From: Clostridia bacterium | Lineage (GTDB): Bacteria > Bacillota > Clostridia > Christensenellales > Borkfalkiaceae | Direction: 5' to 3' | DNA length: 42,615 nucleotides | NCBI GenBank assembly: GCA_017473605.1 | Contig: JAFUKM010000015.1 | Location: 1 to 42,615, forward strand | In this document: piece after piece, positions 8,591 through 16,423 of the stretch | How positions within the stretch are numbered: the first letter of the stretch is position 1 | How the letters are laid out: every line of letters starts with the position of its first letter | Notes under the pieces: generated by a model | Database searches by the model: none | Told to the model about the DNA's origin: nothing | What the model saw: only the letters and a program-made list of their open reading frames with translations | Made by a program: the position numbers and the translations under genes

Positions 8591-9277
8591 ATGAAACACG
8601 GTAAAAAATATCAAGACAGCGTTAAAGCATTTGATTTAACGAAGCAATACGAAGCGGCGGAAGCTATGAACGTATTGCTTGAAACGGCTAAGGCAAAATT
8701 CGACGAAACGGTAGAAATGCACGTTCGTCTCGGCGTTGACCCCCGTCAAGCTGACCAACAAGTTCGCGGCGTACTCGTTCTTCCTAACGGTACGGGTAAA
8801 ACCAAGAGAGTTTTGGTTATCGCGAAGGGCGCGAAAGCGGACGCGGCTGTTGCGGCAGGCGCAGACTACGTTGGCGCGGAAGAAATGATTGCGAAAATTC
8901 AAAACGACAACTGGTTCGATTTCGACGTTATGATTACCACCCCCGACATGATGGGTATGGTTGGTCGTATCGGTCGTGTGCTTGGTCCCAAAGGCTTGAT
9001 GCCTAACCCCAAGAGTGGCACGGTTACGATGGACGTTGAAAAGGCAATCAAAGAAGTAAAAGCAGGTAAAGTGGAATACAGACTCGACAAGACGGCTATT
9101 ATCCACTGCCCCATCGGTAAAAAGAGCTTCGGTGCGGAAAAGCTTGTGGAAAACTTCACGGCGCTTATGGACGCGATTATTAAGGCGAAGCCCGCTGCGG
9201 CGAAAGGTCAATACGTGAAGAGCGTCGTTATCGCTTCCACGATGGGCCCCGGTGTTAAGGTATTGCCCAAGCTCTAA
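8591..9277 (+). CDS. rplA: 50S ribosomal protein L1
   Basis: A 228-residue L1, normal length. It starts [15 protein letters not shown] and has the conserved block [20 protein letters not shown]1 forms the mobile stalk near the E site that guides deacylated tRNA out, and in many bacteria it also represses its own mRNA. An aaggagg site lies before ATG 8591, and rplK is 53 bases upstream. A palindromic interspersed element begins three bases after the stop codon. Confidence 0.97.
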   Translation: MKHGKKYQDSVKAFDLTKQYEAAEAMNVLLETAKAKFDETVEMHVRLGVDPRQADQQVRGVLVLPNGTGKTKRVLVIAKGAKADAAVAAGADYVGAEEMIAKIQNDNWFDFDVMITTPDMMGMVGRIGRVLGPKGLMPNPKSGTVTMDVEKAIKEVKAGKVEYRLDKTAIIHCPIGKKSFGAEKLVENFTALMDAIIKAKPAAAKGQYVKSVVIASTMGPGVKVLPKL

Positions 9278-9279
9278 TT

Positions 9280-9401
9280 AAAACGTATATATACGTCGCA
9301 CTACGGCGTTAAGCTTGCGTTTTCCCTCGCTCGTTTACGTAAAGTAAATCTCCCGTCGGGAAAGCCACGCTTGCCTTGTATTGCTCGTATCTATCCGTTT
9401 T
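9280..9401. repeat. About 120-bp palindromic interspersed element, copy A
   Basis: It is similar over its whole length to 14061-14180 and shares blocks such as cggcgtt, gttgcg-like, ctcg, atctcc, gccttg and ctcgtatct. Its ends form an imperfect terminal inverted repeat: aaaacgtatatatacg at the start against cgtatctatccgtttt at the end. It sits immediately after the rplA stop codon. There is no open reading frame, so it is a non-coding REP- or MITE-like element. Confidence 0.7.
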
Positions 9402-9436
9402 CAGTGATAGAAAGTATAACAAAAAACAAAAATTTT

Positions 9437-9474
9437 CGTCAAAGGCGGTTAAAAACAGTTGACTGCCTTTGACG
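9437..9474. promoter_or_regulatory. Perfect 10-bp inverted repeat overlapping the rplJL promoter
   Basis: The arms cgtcaaaggc (9437-9446) and gcctttgacg (9465-9474) match perfectly. The right arm lies in the spacer between -35 and -10, and the -35 element is in the loop. No T-run follows, so it is unlikely to be a terminator for rplA. It could be an operator for an unknown regulator or a transcript-end hairpin. Confidence 0.55.
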
Positions 9475-9487
9475 GAGATGATATAAT
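9459..9487 (+). promoter_or_regulatory. Promoter of rplJ-rplL
   Basis: TTGACT (9459-9464), a 17-bp spacer, a perfect TATAAT (9482-9487). It makes rplJL a separate unit with a leader of about 170 nt. Confidence 0.85.
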
Positions 9488-9494
9488 AAGACAG

Positions 9495-9660
9495 TAAAAA
9501 ATAAAAAACGCCGTAGAAAACGAGTACCGTTTGTGTTTGATGGGAAACCGCTCGTCGAGGTTGTAAGGAATAACTTTTTTGTGAGCAACAATGGGTCCTT
9601 ATGCCGCGCGGCGTAAGGAATTTTTTTATCGTCAGGCGGAAACGCTTAAAGGAGGTAAAA
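9495..9660 (+). ncRNA. L10 leader (ribosomal protein L10 binding RNA with attenuator)
   Basis: The position between promoter and rplJ and the layout match the Firmicutes L10 leader. A structured part (9505-9590) contains cgccgtagaaaac, the gtaaggaataac strand and a gagcaacaatgggtcc segment. It is followed by a terminator hairpin (9597-9618) and a T-run (9621-9627). The strand gtaagga (9563-9569) can pair with tccttat (9596-9602) of the terminator, giving an antiterminator. Excess L10(L7/L12)4 binding the leader would favour the terminator and lower rplJL expression. This role is known for the family; the exact fold here is inferred. Confidence 0.75.
9597..9627 (+). terminator. Attenuator terminator inside the L10 leader
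   Basis: The 9-bp stem ccttatgcc/ggcgtaagg (one G-U pair) has loop gcgc and is followed by aatttttttat. The rplJ start codon is 37 bases downstream. Confidence 0.8.
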
Positions 9661-9663
9661 TTT

Positions 9664-10167
9664 ATGTCGGCAAACGTAGAAGCTAAAAAACAAATCGTAG
9701 AAGAGATTAAGGCAAAAATTCAAGCAAGCAAGTCCATCGTTTTGGCGGATTACAACAAGCTTACCGTTTTGGAAGTTACCGCGCTTCGTAGAAAGTTCAA
9801 GGAAGCAAACTGCGAATACAAGGTATATAAGAACACGCTCGTAAGAAAAGCGTTCAACGAACTCGGCATCACCGATTTCGATAACGACCTCAACGGCACG
9901 ACGGCTACCGTATTCTGCGCGGACGAAACGAGCGGCGCGGCGGTATTCGCAAAGGAAACGAAAGCAAACCCCGTTCTCGTGGAAAAAATCGTTCCCAAGT
10001 GCGCTTACGTGGAAAACAAATACTTGGACAAAGCAGGCGTGAAAGAACTTTCCGCTATCCCTTCCAAAGAAACGCTCATTGCAAAGATGCTTGGCTGCTT
10101 CCAGTCTTCTCTTTCCAAGTTCGTTGGCGTTTTGGACCAAATTGCAAAAGCAAAAGAAAGCAACTAA
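9664..10167 (+). CDS. rplJ: 50S ribosomal protein L10
   Basis: A 167-residue L10, normal length. The N-terminal rRNA-binding domain starts VEAKKQIVEEIKAKIQASKS and contains the VLADYNKLTVLEVTALRRK region. The C-terminal helix (about 135-165) carries the L7/L12 dimers of the stalk. The start is ATG 9664 with a strong aaaggagg site; the open frame upstream lies in the leader terminator and cannot be the start. Confidence 0.96.
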   Translation: MSANVEAKKQIVEEIKAKIQASKSIVLADYNKLTVLEVTALRRKFKEANCEYKVYKNTLVRKAFNELGITDFDNDLNGTTATVFCADETSGAAVFAKETKANPVLVEKIVPKCAYVENKYLDKAGVKELSAIPSKETLIAKMLGCFQSSLSKFVGVLDQIAKAKESN

Positions 10168-10238
10168 TAGCTTGTTAAAAAAATTAGAAAATCACATTAT
10201 AATCATTAAATTAAAAATTATCGGAGGATTAAATTACT

Positions 10239-10607
10239 ATGGACGTACAGAAACTCATTGAAGAAGTAAAAGCTATGACCGTTCTTGAATTGAACGAACT
10301 TGTAAAGGCACTTGAAGCAGAATTCGGCGTAAGCGCAGCAGTTGCAGCAGCTCCCGCAGCAGGCGGCGCGGCAGAAGCAGCTCCCGCAGCAGAAGAAAAG
10401 ACGGAATTCGACGTTGTTCTTAAAGACATCGGCGCGAACAAAATCGCTATCATCAAGGTTGTTCGTGAAGCTACCGGTCTTGGTCTTGCTGACGCGAAGA
10501 AAGCAGTTGAAGCTATGGGCGTTATCAAAGAAGCTATGCCCAAGGCTGACGCGGAAGCTCTCGTTGCGAAGCTCAAAGAAAACGGCGCTACGGCTGAACT
10601 TAAATAA
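10239..10607 (+). CDS. rplL: 50S ribosomal protein L7/L12
   Basis: A 122-residue stalk protein. The N-terminal dimerisation helix is [28 protein letters not shown], followed by an Ala/Pro-rich hinge (about 34-52) and a globular C-terminal domain with KTEFDVVL and VKEATGLGL-type motifs (here [17 protein letters not shown]). It recruits the translational GTPases. An aggag site precedes ATG 10239 and a terminator follows. Confidence 0.97.
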   Translation: MDVQKLIEEVKAMTVLELNELVKALEAEFGVSAAVAAAPAAGGAAEAAPAAEEKTEFDVVLKDIGANKIAIIKVVREATGLGLADAKKAVEAMGVIKEAMPKADAEALVAKLKENGATAELK

Positions 10608-10630
10608 GTTTTACTTTAACGACACACAAA

Positions 10631-10656
10631 AAGACGACTTAACAGTCGTCTTTTTT
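10631..10656 (+). terminator. Rho-independent terminator of rplJL
   Basis: The stem gacgact/agtcgtc (10633-10639 and 10644-10650) is followed by six T. A near-copy occurs at 10873-10907. Confidence 0.9.
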
Positions 10657-10682
10657 CGTTATGCGTATTTGATTGTCTTTAT

Positions 10683-10732
10683 GAACACCTCATCCACCGC
10701 AAGCGGTCCCCCTTCCCCTCGAAGGGGAAGGC
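10683..10732 (+). repeat. Interspersed repeat 'cacctcatccaccgc', copy 1
   Basis: It runs gaacacctcatccaccg, aagcggtcccc, then a cttcccctcgaaggggaag hairpin. It matches the reverse complement of 37840-37889 and shares its first 12 bases with 37759-37808 and 38231-38280. The stretch from 10657 to 10956 has no gene: it holds this copy, a copy of the gagcggtggctcaccgctc repeat and a second terminator. Confidence 0.85.
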
Positions 10733-10754
10733 AAGTAGGGGATAACGCTATTTA

Positions 10755-10804
10755 TAAGCGATAGTGAAAGATAGAAAGATTTGGGAGCGGTGGCTCACCG
10801 CTCC
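10755..10804 (+). repeat. Interspersed repeat with ggagcggtggctcaccgctcc hairpin, copy 1
   Basis: It shares the string atagaaaga(c/t)t(c/t)gggagcgg and the gagcggtggctcaccgctc palindrome with 12701-12750 (same strand) and 14182-14230 (opposite strand). Confidence 0.8.
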
Positions 10805-10872
10805 TTGCGTGCAAGGCGCGCTTTCTCCCTTTGACAAGGGGCGAGAAAATTGCAATTCAGCGATATTAAAAG

Positions 10873-10907
10873 ACAAAAAGACGACTGATTTTTCAGTCGT
10901 CTTTTTT
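10873..10907. terminator. Bidirectional terminator near the SLOG gene end
   Basis: The stem gacgactga/tcagtcgtc has loop tttt, a T-run on the right and aaaaa on the left. It can serve the minus-strand SLOG gene. It is almost the same sequence as the rplL terminator 240 bases upstream. Confidence 0.75.
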
Positions 10908-10956
10908 AGTCTTTCAAAGGGGGACATGGACGAAAGGGCGTTCGAAAAGATAGGGG

Positions 10957-11616
10957 TTAGTCGTCGTCTTTGTGGGTTTTATGGTAGTTTTCGAACATTT
11001 CTTTTACTTCTTGGCGGAGTTTTTGTTCGTTGGCGATTCTATCTTCTACGGAATTAAATCCTAAAAAATAGAAATCGGGCGCTTTTTGTAAATCTTCCTT
11101 ACAAAGGGCAGGCAACGAAACTACGTCGATAAAACGAAGTTGCGATTGCGCGTATTTTATCGTATTGTACGTGCCGCCTTTGGTTGAACCGTTCCAAACG
11201 GCGATGACGTGAAAGGCGTTTTCCACAAGGTAACGGTTGCGTTTCTGCATACACCACTTGGTGTATCGTGGAGAAAGCAGGAGTGTGGTATCGGCTCGTC
11301 GTAAAACGTCTATATACCGTTGTTTGTCTATTTCGTTGAACGATTTATACTGCTCCGGATAAGCCAAGACAATTTTTAAACGTATATGCGGATATTTTTC
11401 GCGTAAATTTAAAACGATTTCCGCAAAATCCAATTCCGCGCCGTTTGTCGCGCCGCAAAGAAACTCGTATGTGCGTTTTTGGATTTGTTCTTCTACAAGA
11501 TATTCTAACGTGCGTAAATATTTTTTATGTAATATATGCGTTTTATTCTCATATCCGTAGGCAAATCCTTGCGGGCGATGTCCAAAGCAGCAGCATTTTC
11601 CTAATTCTTTGTACAT
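10957..11616 (-). CDS. DUF1273/YpsA-like SLOG-superfamily protein
   Basis: A 219-residue cytosolic protein with a Rossmann-like SLOG fold. The N-terminus has CCCFGHRPQG, the GHR motif of the DUF1273 group, and the core has LCGATNGAELDFAEIVLNLR, the acidic ligand-site region. Near the C-terminal end of the fold is WNGSTKGGTYNTIKYA, the Gly-rich nucleotide-contact motif. A charged tail of about 50 residues follows. SLOG proteins are thought to bind nucleotide-derived ligands, and several act in stress or defence modules; no reaction is proven for this group. The start at 11616 has an aaggag site on the minus strand. It is divergent from the XRE regulator at 11796. Base composition is lower in G+C than the flanking housekeeping genes, so transfer is possible. 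Confidence 0.75.
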   Translation of the reverse strand: MYKELGKCCCFGHRPQGFAYGYENKTHILHKKYLRTLEYLVEEQIQKRTYEFLCGATNGAELDFAEIVLNLREKYPHIRLKIVLAYPEQYKSFNEIDKQRYIDVLRRADTTLLLSPRYTKWCMQKRNRYLVENAFHVIAVWNGSTKGGTYNTIKYAQSQLRFIDVVSLPALCKEDLQKAPDFYFLGFNSVEDRIANEQKLRQEVKEMFENYHKTHKDDD

Positions 11617-11662
11617 AGATAAAGCTCCTTTGTGGATATTTATTTTTTTTAGTACAATAAAA

Positions 11663-11691
11663 ATTTTACCATAGTAAATATAAAAAGTCAA
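11663..11691 (-). promoter_or_regulatory. Promoter of the SLOG gene
   Basis: On the minus strand TTGACT (11691-11686), a 17-bp spacer, TAAAAT (11668-11663). A cgttcga half-site (11694-11700) lies just upstream of the -35. Confidence 0.8.
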
Positions 11692-11750
11692 TCCGTTCGA
11701 AGTAGCGGACGGAATATTTTTTACGATGTTTTATAATTCTATTAACAAAT

Positions 11751-11774
11751 ACGTTCGAAATATCGAACGTTCGG
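11751..11774. promoter_or_regulatory. Palindromic operator candidate in the SLOG/XRE intergenic region
   Basis: The site acgttcga-aata-tcgaacgt (11751-11770) has perfect 8-bp arms and overlaps a second palindrome, cgaacgttcg (11764-11773). A third half-site, cgttcgaa, lies at 11694-11701. It sits 26 bp before the XRE start codon, as expected for self-repression by the HTH protein. This is inferred from position and symmetry. Confidence 0.65.
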
Positions 11775-11795
11775 GTAATAGGACGGTATATCGCA

Positions 11796-12029
11796 ATGAA
11801 ATTGGTGGAAACAATCGGGCAAAGAGTGGAAGAGTTGTTGAAAGAAAAAGGATATACCTTGTATCAACTGCAAAAAGAAGGCGGTGTTCCGCGTTCTACG
11901 GTTAGCGACGTAATTTTGGTAAAAAAGAAAAGAGTAAGTACGGATACGCTCTATCAAATTTGTGCGACTTTGGGGATTACGTTAAAGGATTTTTTCGATT
12001 CTCCGATTTTTGACGAAGTAACGGATTGA
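11796..12029 (+). CDS. XRE-family helix-turn-helix regulator
   Basis: A 77-residue, single-domain Cro/CI-type protein: TIGQRVEELLKEKGYTLYQLQKEGGVPRSTVSDVIL, with the recognition helix VPRSTVSDVI. The C-terminal part LYQICATLGITLKDFFD is the typical end of the XRE domain. There is no sensor domain. It probably binds the palindrome 26 bp upstream and controls itself and possibly the divergent SLOG gene. The ribosome site is weak (agga). A hairpin with a T-run ends the gene at 12128-12150. Confidence 0.88.
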   Translation: MKLVETIGQRVEELLKEKGYTLYQLQKEGGVPRSTVSDVILVKKKRVSTDTLYQICATLGITLKDFFDSPIFDEVTD

Positions 12030-12127
12030 AGTATGGATTTTGCGGGTATCCATGAATCCGATTATGAAACGTTATTTAGGATAAGTGAGATTTTGAAAAC
12101 TTTACCTACTTGGTTGGGAATACTAAA

Positions 12128-12150
12128 AGAACGCCGATTGGCGTTCTTTT
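12128..12150 (+). terminator. Terminator of the XRE gene
   Basis: The perfect stem agaacgcc/ggcgttct (12128-12135 and 12140-12147) has loop gatt and is followed by ttttatt. Confidence 0.85.
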
Positions 12151-12157
12151 TATTCGA

Positions 12158-12191
12158 GAAAATAAAAAGTGCGCCAACCGAGGTTTGCGCA
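12158..12191 (-). terminator. Minus-strand hairpin with T-run next to the MITE
   Basis: The inverted repeat gtgcgc..aacc/ggtt..gcgcac (12168-12191) is followed on the minus strand by tttttattttc. No minus-strand gene is visible to its right, so it may be part of the mobile-element debris here. Confidence 0.45.
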
Positions 12192-12213
12192 CCGAAAACA
12201 CAAACTCCGTTGT

Positions 12214-12363
12214 TGTCACACAAAACCGAATAATGGATTTTACTCACAATCACTCAGTGGAGGTTGCATCTTCAACAAATTCCTATAAGTGATTATGCTT
12301 AAAAAAGGGAAAAAATATTCCCTTGAAGAAAATCCTAATAAATATATTCAGTTTTGTGTGACA
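12214..12363. mobile_element. 150-bp MITE-like element with 19-bp terminal inverted repeats
   Basis: The left end tgtcacacaaaaccgaata (12214-12232) and the reverse complement of the right end (12345-12363) agree at 18 of 19 bases. Inside is a short open frame from the ATG at 12233 (MDFTHNHSVEVASSTNSYK), ended by TGA, which looks like a truncated transposase start, and a small hairpin aaggga/tccctt (12304-12323). No target duplication is clear. It is best read as a deletion derivative of an insertion sequence that I cannot name. Confidence 0.7.
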
Positions 12364-12475
12364 TATTGAGTATAACATATTTTTAAGAAATTATCAATAG
12401 TTTTTTAAAAAATTTATGGTGTATCAAAAGAAGCAAGTTGTTGGCGTTCTTTTTTTGTATAGGCTTTTGTCGCGC

Positions 12476-12504
12476 TTGCTTTTCCTTTTGGGATATGCTA
12501 TAAT
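12476..12504 (+). promoter_or_regulatory. Promoter with extended -10 upstream of tgt
   Basis: TTGCTT (12476-12481), a 17-bp spacer, TGcTATAAT (TG at 12496-12497, -10 at 12499-12504). The -10 is embedded in the palindrome tatgcta-taa-tagcata (12494-12510). It is the likely tgt promoter, giving a leader of about 420 nt made of repeats. Confidence 0.6.
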
Positions 12505-12544
12505 AGCATACGTAATACGGAAATATTCCGCCTAATCGGCGCTT

Positions 12545-12684
12545 AAACGCCTAACGGCGTTGGTTACGCAAAACTTCGTTTTGCTTTTAATGGGGATATG
12601 TTCCGCCCCAAGGAGCGGCGACTGCCGTCGGGGCGTAAAGGCTCTGCCTTTACAATCCGCAAGGGACTATGTCCCTTGACCCTA
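12545..12684 (+). repeat. 140-bp direct repeat upstream of tgt, copy 1
   Basis: It is nearly identical to 12756-12894. The unit is a string of short hairpins: cgcctaacggcg, gcaaaacttcgttttgc, cgcccc..ggggcg, aaaggctctgccttt and aagggactatgtccctt. There is no coding potential. Between the copies lies the gagcggtggctcaccgctc repeat. The stretch 12364-12929 contains no gene. Confidence 0.85.
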
Positions 12685-12700
12685 CGTTGGCAATTTGCTA

Positions 12701-12750
12701 TACAAGCGTTACCGAAGGATAGAAAGACTCGGGAGCGGTGGCTCACCGCT
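12701..12750 (+). repeat. Interspersed repeat with gagcggtggctcaccgctc hairpin, copy 2
   Basis: It is a near-exact inverted copy of 14182-14230 and is similar to 10755-10804. The three copies lie within 3.5 kb, and two of them flank tgt in opposite orientation. Confidence 0.85.
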
Positions 12751-12755
12751 CGCCA

Positions 12756-12894
12756 AAAACGCCTAACGGCGTTGGTTACGCAAAACTTCGTTTTGCTTTT
12801 AATGGGGCTATGTTTCGCCTTTCGGCGACGACTGCCGTCGGGGCGTAAAGGCTCTGCCTTTACAATCCGCAAGGAGCTATGCCCCTTGACCCTA
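12756..12894 (+). repeat. 140-bp direct repeat upstream of tgt, copy 2
   Basis: It aligns with 12545-12684, differing mainly around the ggagcggcg/tttcggcga segment. It ends 35 bases before the tgt start codon. Confidence 0.85.
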
Positions 12895-12905
12895 AATGGA
12901 TATAG

Positions 12906-14060
<1,155 letters not shown>

Positions 14061-14180
14061 AAAACGACGTAGATACGTCGTTTTTCGGCGTTGCGTTGCG
14101 CTTTTCTCACTCGTGTACTTTTGTACATCTCCTTTCGAAAATGCTCGCGCGCCTTGAAAAACTCGTATCTCCGCCGTTTT
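14061..14180. repeat. About 120-bp palindromic interspersed element, copy B
   Basis: It starts directly after the tgt stop codon. Its ends aaaacgacgtagatacg and cgtatctccgccgtttt are inverted repeats with two mismatches in 17. It is similar throughout to copy A at 9280-9401. The start also contains the hairpin aaacgacgtagatacgtcgttt, which followed by T could end tgt transcription. Confidence 0.75.
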
Positions 14181-14181
14181 T

Positions 14182-14230
14182 GCGGTGAGCCACCGCTCCC
14201 GAGTCTTTCTATCTTTCGGTATCGCTTGCG
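14182..14230 (-). repeat. Interspersed repeat with gcggtgagccaccgc hairpin, copy 3
   Basis: It is the reverse complement of 12701-12750 with only a few changes. The rest of the gap (14231-14330) holds small palindromes such as acgccgtaggcgt and tcgcgtaagcga and no gene. Confidence 0.85.
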
Positions 14231-14333
14231 TTATCGTCAATGAAAATTTCTCGTCTTGCTCGTTTCTACGCCGTAGGCGTTACTTCACTCGCGTAAGCGA
14301 ACTTCACTTTTTATAAAAACTTTGAAAAAGTAC

Positions 14334-14372
14334 TTGACAATATATGGGATATGTGATATCATTTTGATATCA
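14334..14372 (+). promoter_or_regulatory. Promoter and paired tgatatca operator of the ABC exporter
   Basis: Perfect TTGACA (14334-14339), a 17-bp spacer, TATCAT (14357-14362). The 8-bp palindrome tgatatca occurs at 14354-14361, over the -10, and again at 14365-14372, with centres 11 bp apart. This is one helical turn, as expected for two dimers of a repressor. No regulator gene is adjacent. Confidence 0.7.
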
Positions 14373-14396
14373 TAAAAAACGAAAAGGAGTCTGGCT

Positions 14397-15308
14397 TTGG
14401 ACGAAATTATCAAAATCGAGCATTTATACAAGAGCTACGGCGACGTACAAGCGGTAAAGGACTTATCTTTCAAGGTAAAGAAAGGGGAGCTGTTCGCCTT
14501 TCTCGGTTTGAACGGCGCGGGAAAAAGCACGACGATTTCCATTATGTGCGGCGGTTTGAAAAAAGACGGCGGTAGGGTTACGCTGAACGGGAAAAATATC
14601 GACGGGGATATGGCGGAAATCAAGCGCGATATCGGCGTTGTTTTTCAAAATTCCGTTTTGGATAAACCCATTTCCGTATACGATAATTTAAAGACGCGCG
14701 CCGCCTTATACGGCATTACGGGGGAGCTTTTTCGGAAACGGTTGGAAGAGCTTTGCAAGGCGTTCGAGCTGTCGGAGATATTAAAGCGACCCGTTGGCAA
14801 GCTTTCGGGCGGTCAACGCCGCCGTGTGGACGTGGCGAGAGCGCTTATCCACGAGCCGAAAATTTTGATTTTGGACGAGCCGACGACGGGGCTGGACCCC
14901 CAAACGAGAAAGACTGTTTGGCAAGTGGTTGAAAATTTGCGCAAAGAAAAGAATATGACCGTATTTTTGACTACGCATTATATGGAAGAAGCGGCGGACG
15001 CCGATTACGTGGTGATTTTGGACGCAGGGGAGATTGCCGCCGAAGGTACGCCTTTACAGTTGAAAAACGAGTACACGGGCGATTTCATCACTTTGTATAA
15101 CGTTACCCAAGAACAGTTGGAAACGTTGGGCAGACCGTACGAAACGTTACAGGGCGCGGCGCGAATCGCCGTGAAAAATACGGGGGAAGCCACCGAGCTG
15201 ATTGTGAAATATCCCGAAATTTTCGTCGATTACGAAATCGTTAAAGGAAAGATGGACGACGTATTCCTTGCCGTTACGGGGAAAAAATTGCAGGGGGAAC
15301 AGGTATGA
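14397..15308 (+). CDS. ABC-2 type exporter, ATP-binding subunit
   Basis: A 303-residue ATPase of the drug/daunorubicin-type exporter group. Walker A GLNGAGKST is at 37-45, signature LSGGQRRRVDVARAL at 136-150, Walker B ILILDEPTTGLD at about 156-167, and the switch His lies in LTTHYMEEA. The C-terminal 70 residues are the group-specific extension. The start is TTG 14397 with an aaggag site 7 bases upstream; no ATG fits. The stop overlaps the permease start by ATGA, so the two are translationally coupled. Substrate unknown. Confidence 0.92.
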   Translation: MDEIIKIEHLYKSYGDVQAVKDLSFKVKKGELFAFLGLNGAGKSTTISIMCGGLKKDGGRVTLNGKNIDGDMAEIKRDIGVVFQNSVLDKPISVYDNLKTRAALYGITGELFRKRLEELCKAFELSEILKRPVGKLSGGQRRRVDVARALIHEPKILILDEPTTGLDPQTRKTVWQVVENLRKEKNMTVFLTTHYMEEAADADYVVILDAGEIAAEGTPLQLKNEYTGDFITLYNVTQEQLETLGRPYETLQGAARIAVKNTGEATELIVKYPEIFVDYEIVKGKMDDVFLAVTGKKLQGEQV

Positions 15309-16237
15309 AAAACGTGGGGACGACGCTTATCAAGCGCAACGTGAAAATGTTTTTTAAGGACAAGGGTACGTTTTTTACCGCGCTCATTACGCCCATGATA
15401 CTCCTTGTGTTATACGCTACCTTTCTCAACAACGTATACCGCAATTCCTTTTTACAGGTATTCGAAGCTATTGTGCCGAGCGCGAACGTAGACGATAATC
15501 TTTTGGACGGGCTTGTCGGCGGGTTATTGCTCTCGTCGCTCCTGTCCGTAAGCACCGTAACGGTGTCCTTTTGCGCGAATTTGTGTATGGTACAAGACAA
15601 GGTCACGGGTGCGAGAAACGATTTCGACGTGTCGCCCGTTAAGCCCCGTTCCATTGCGTTGGGATATTATTTGTCCACCGCGATTAACGGCTTGATTATC
15701 GGGTTTGCCGCTACCGTTTTGGGGCTTATCTATTTGGCGATTACGGGGTGGTATCTCTCCGTTTTGGACGTGTTTGCGTTATTTGCCGACGTGATGATAC
15801 TCGTAGCGTTCGGGACGGCGCTTTCGTCGTTGATATGTTATCCGCTCACTTCCCAAGGGCAGCTTTCCGCGGTGGGGACGATTGTCAGCGCGGGATACGG
15901 GTTCGTTTGCGGCGCGTATATGCCCATTTCGTCCTTTTCGTCGGGGATACGCAACGTAATGTCGTTTTTCCCCGGAACGTACGGCACGGCGTTGCTTAGA
16001 AATCACGCGCTCGGCGGCGCGTTTGAAGAAGTGGTGAATCAAGGTTTCCCCGAAATCGTGGCGGAAGAATTGAGAAATATGTCGGACGCCAATTTCTATT
16101 TCTTCGAAAATAAGGTGGAGATTTGGGCGCTCTATCTCGTGTTATTGGGGGCGACGGCGTTGCTTATCGGCGGGTATTTGTTACTGTACGCGTTAAAGGC
16201 AAGACGGCGCAAAACGCAAAAAGCGACGGAAGAATAA
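15305..16237 (+). CDS. ABC-2 type exporter, permease subunit
   Basis: A 310-residue integral membrane protein with about six helices: near 22-45, a large loop, then about 105-130, 138-165, 170-195, 205-230 and a final one at 275-300, followed by a basic tail KARRRKTQK. The QDKVTGARNDFDVSPVK segment, before the second helix, is the usual coupling region of ABC2 permeases. It forms the channel with the ATPase encoded immediately upstream (4-nt overlap). The exported substrate cannot be predicted. Confidence 0.88.
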   Translation: MKNVGTTLIKRNVKMFFKDKGTFFTALITPMILLVLYATFLNNVYRNSFLQVFEAIVPSANVDDNLLDGLVGGLLLSSLLSVSTVTVSFCANLCMVQDKVTGARNDFDVSPVKPRSIALGYYLSTAINGLIIGFAATVLGLIYLAITGWYLSVLDVFALFADVMILVAFGTALSSLICYPLTSQGQLSAVGTIVSAGYGFVCGAYMPISSFSSGIRNVMSFFPGTYGTALLRNHALGGAFEEVVNQGFPEIVAEELRNMSDANFYFFENKVEIWALYLVLLGATALLIGGYLLLYALKARRRKTQKATEE

Positions 16238-16337
16238 TTCGTTGTCGATATATAGAGAATTTCGTCCGTTTTTATACGAAAAGCGGGTGAAAAAAGAGTG
16301 AATAATCAAAAAATTCCCAAAAATGGCAAAAAAACGC

Positions 16338-16366
16338 TTGCCAAAACGGAAAAAAACCGCTATGAT
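16338..16366 (+). promoter_or_regulatory. Promoter of yajC
   Basis: TTGCCA (16338-16343), a 17-bp spacer, TATGAT (16361-16366), 58 bp before the start codon. Confidence 0.7.
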
Positions 16367-16423
16367 ATAGTGGTATTGATTTTGTGGGCGTGGAAATTGC
16401 GCCCGTCGTGAAAAGGAGAAATT

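Noticed and set aside
10342-10764. 140-codon open frame overlapping rplL and the repeat region
   Set aside because: It is out of frame with rplL, and its end is translated from an interspersed repeat.
11700-11737. Plus-strand promoter for the XRE gene
   Set aside because: A TATAAT exists at 11732-11737, but no acceptable -35 lies 16-18 bp before it, so I did not list it as a feature.
12033-12233. 66-codon open frame after the XRE gene
   Set aside because: It crosses the XRE terminator and a second hairpin, ends in the left MITE end, has no ribosome site and no recognisable domain.
12545-12894. Direct repeats considered as a CRISPR array
   Set aside because: There are only two units of 140 bp, no short regular repeats and spacers, and no cas genes in the window.
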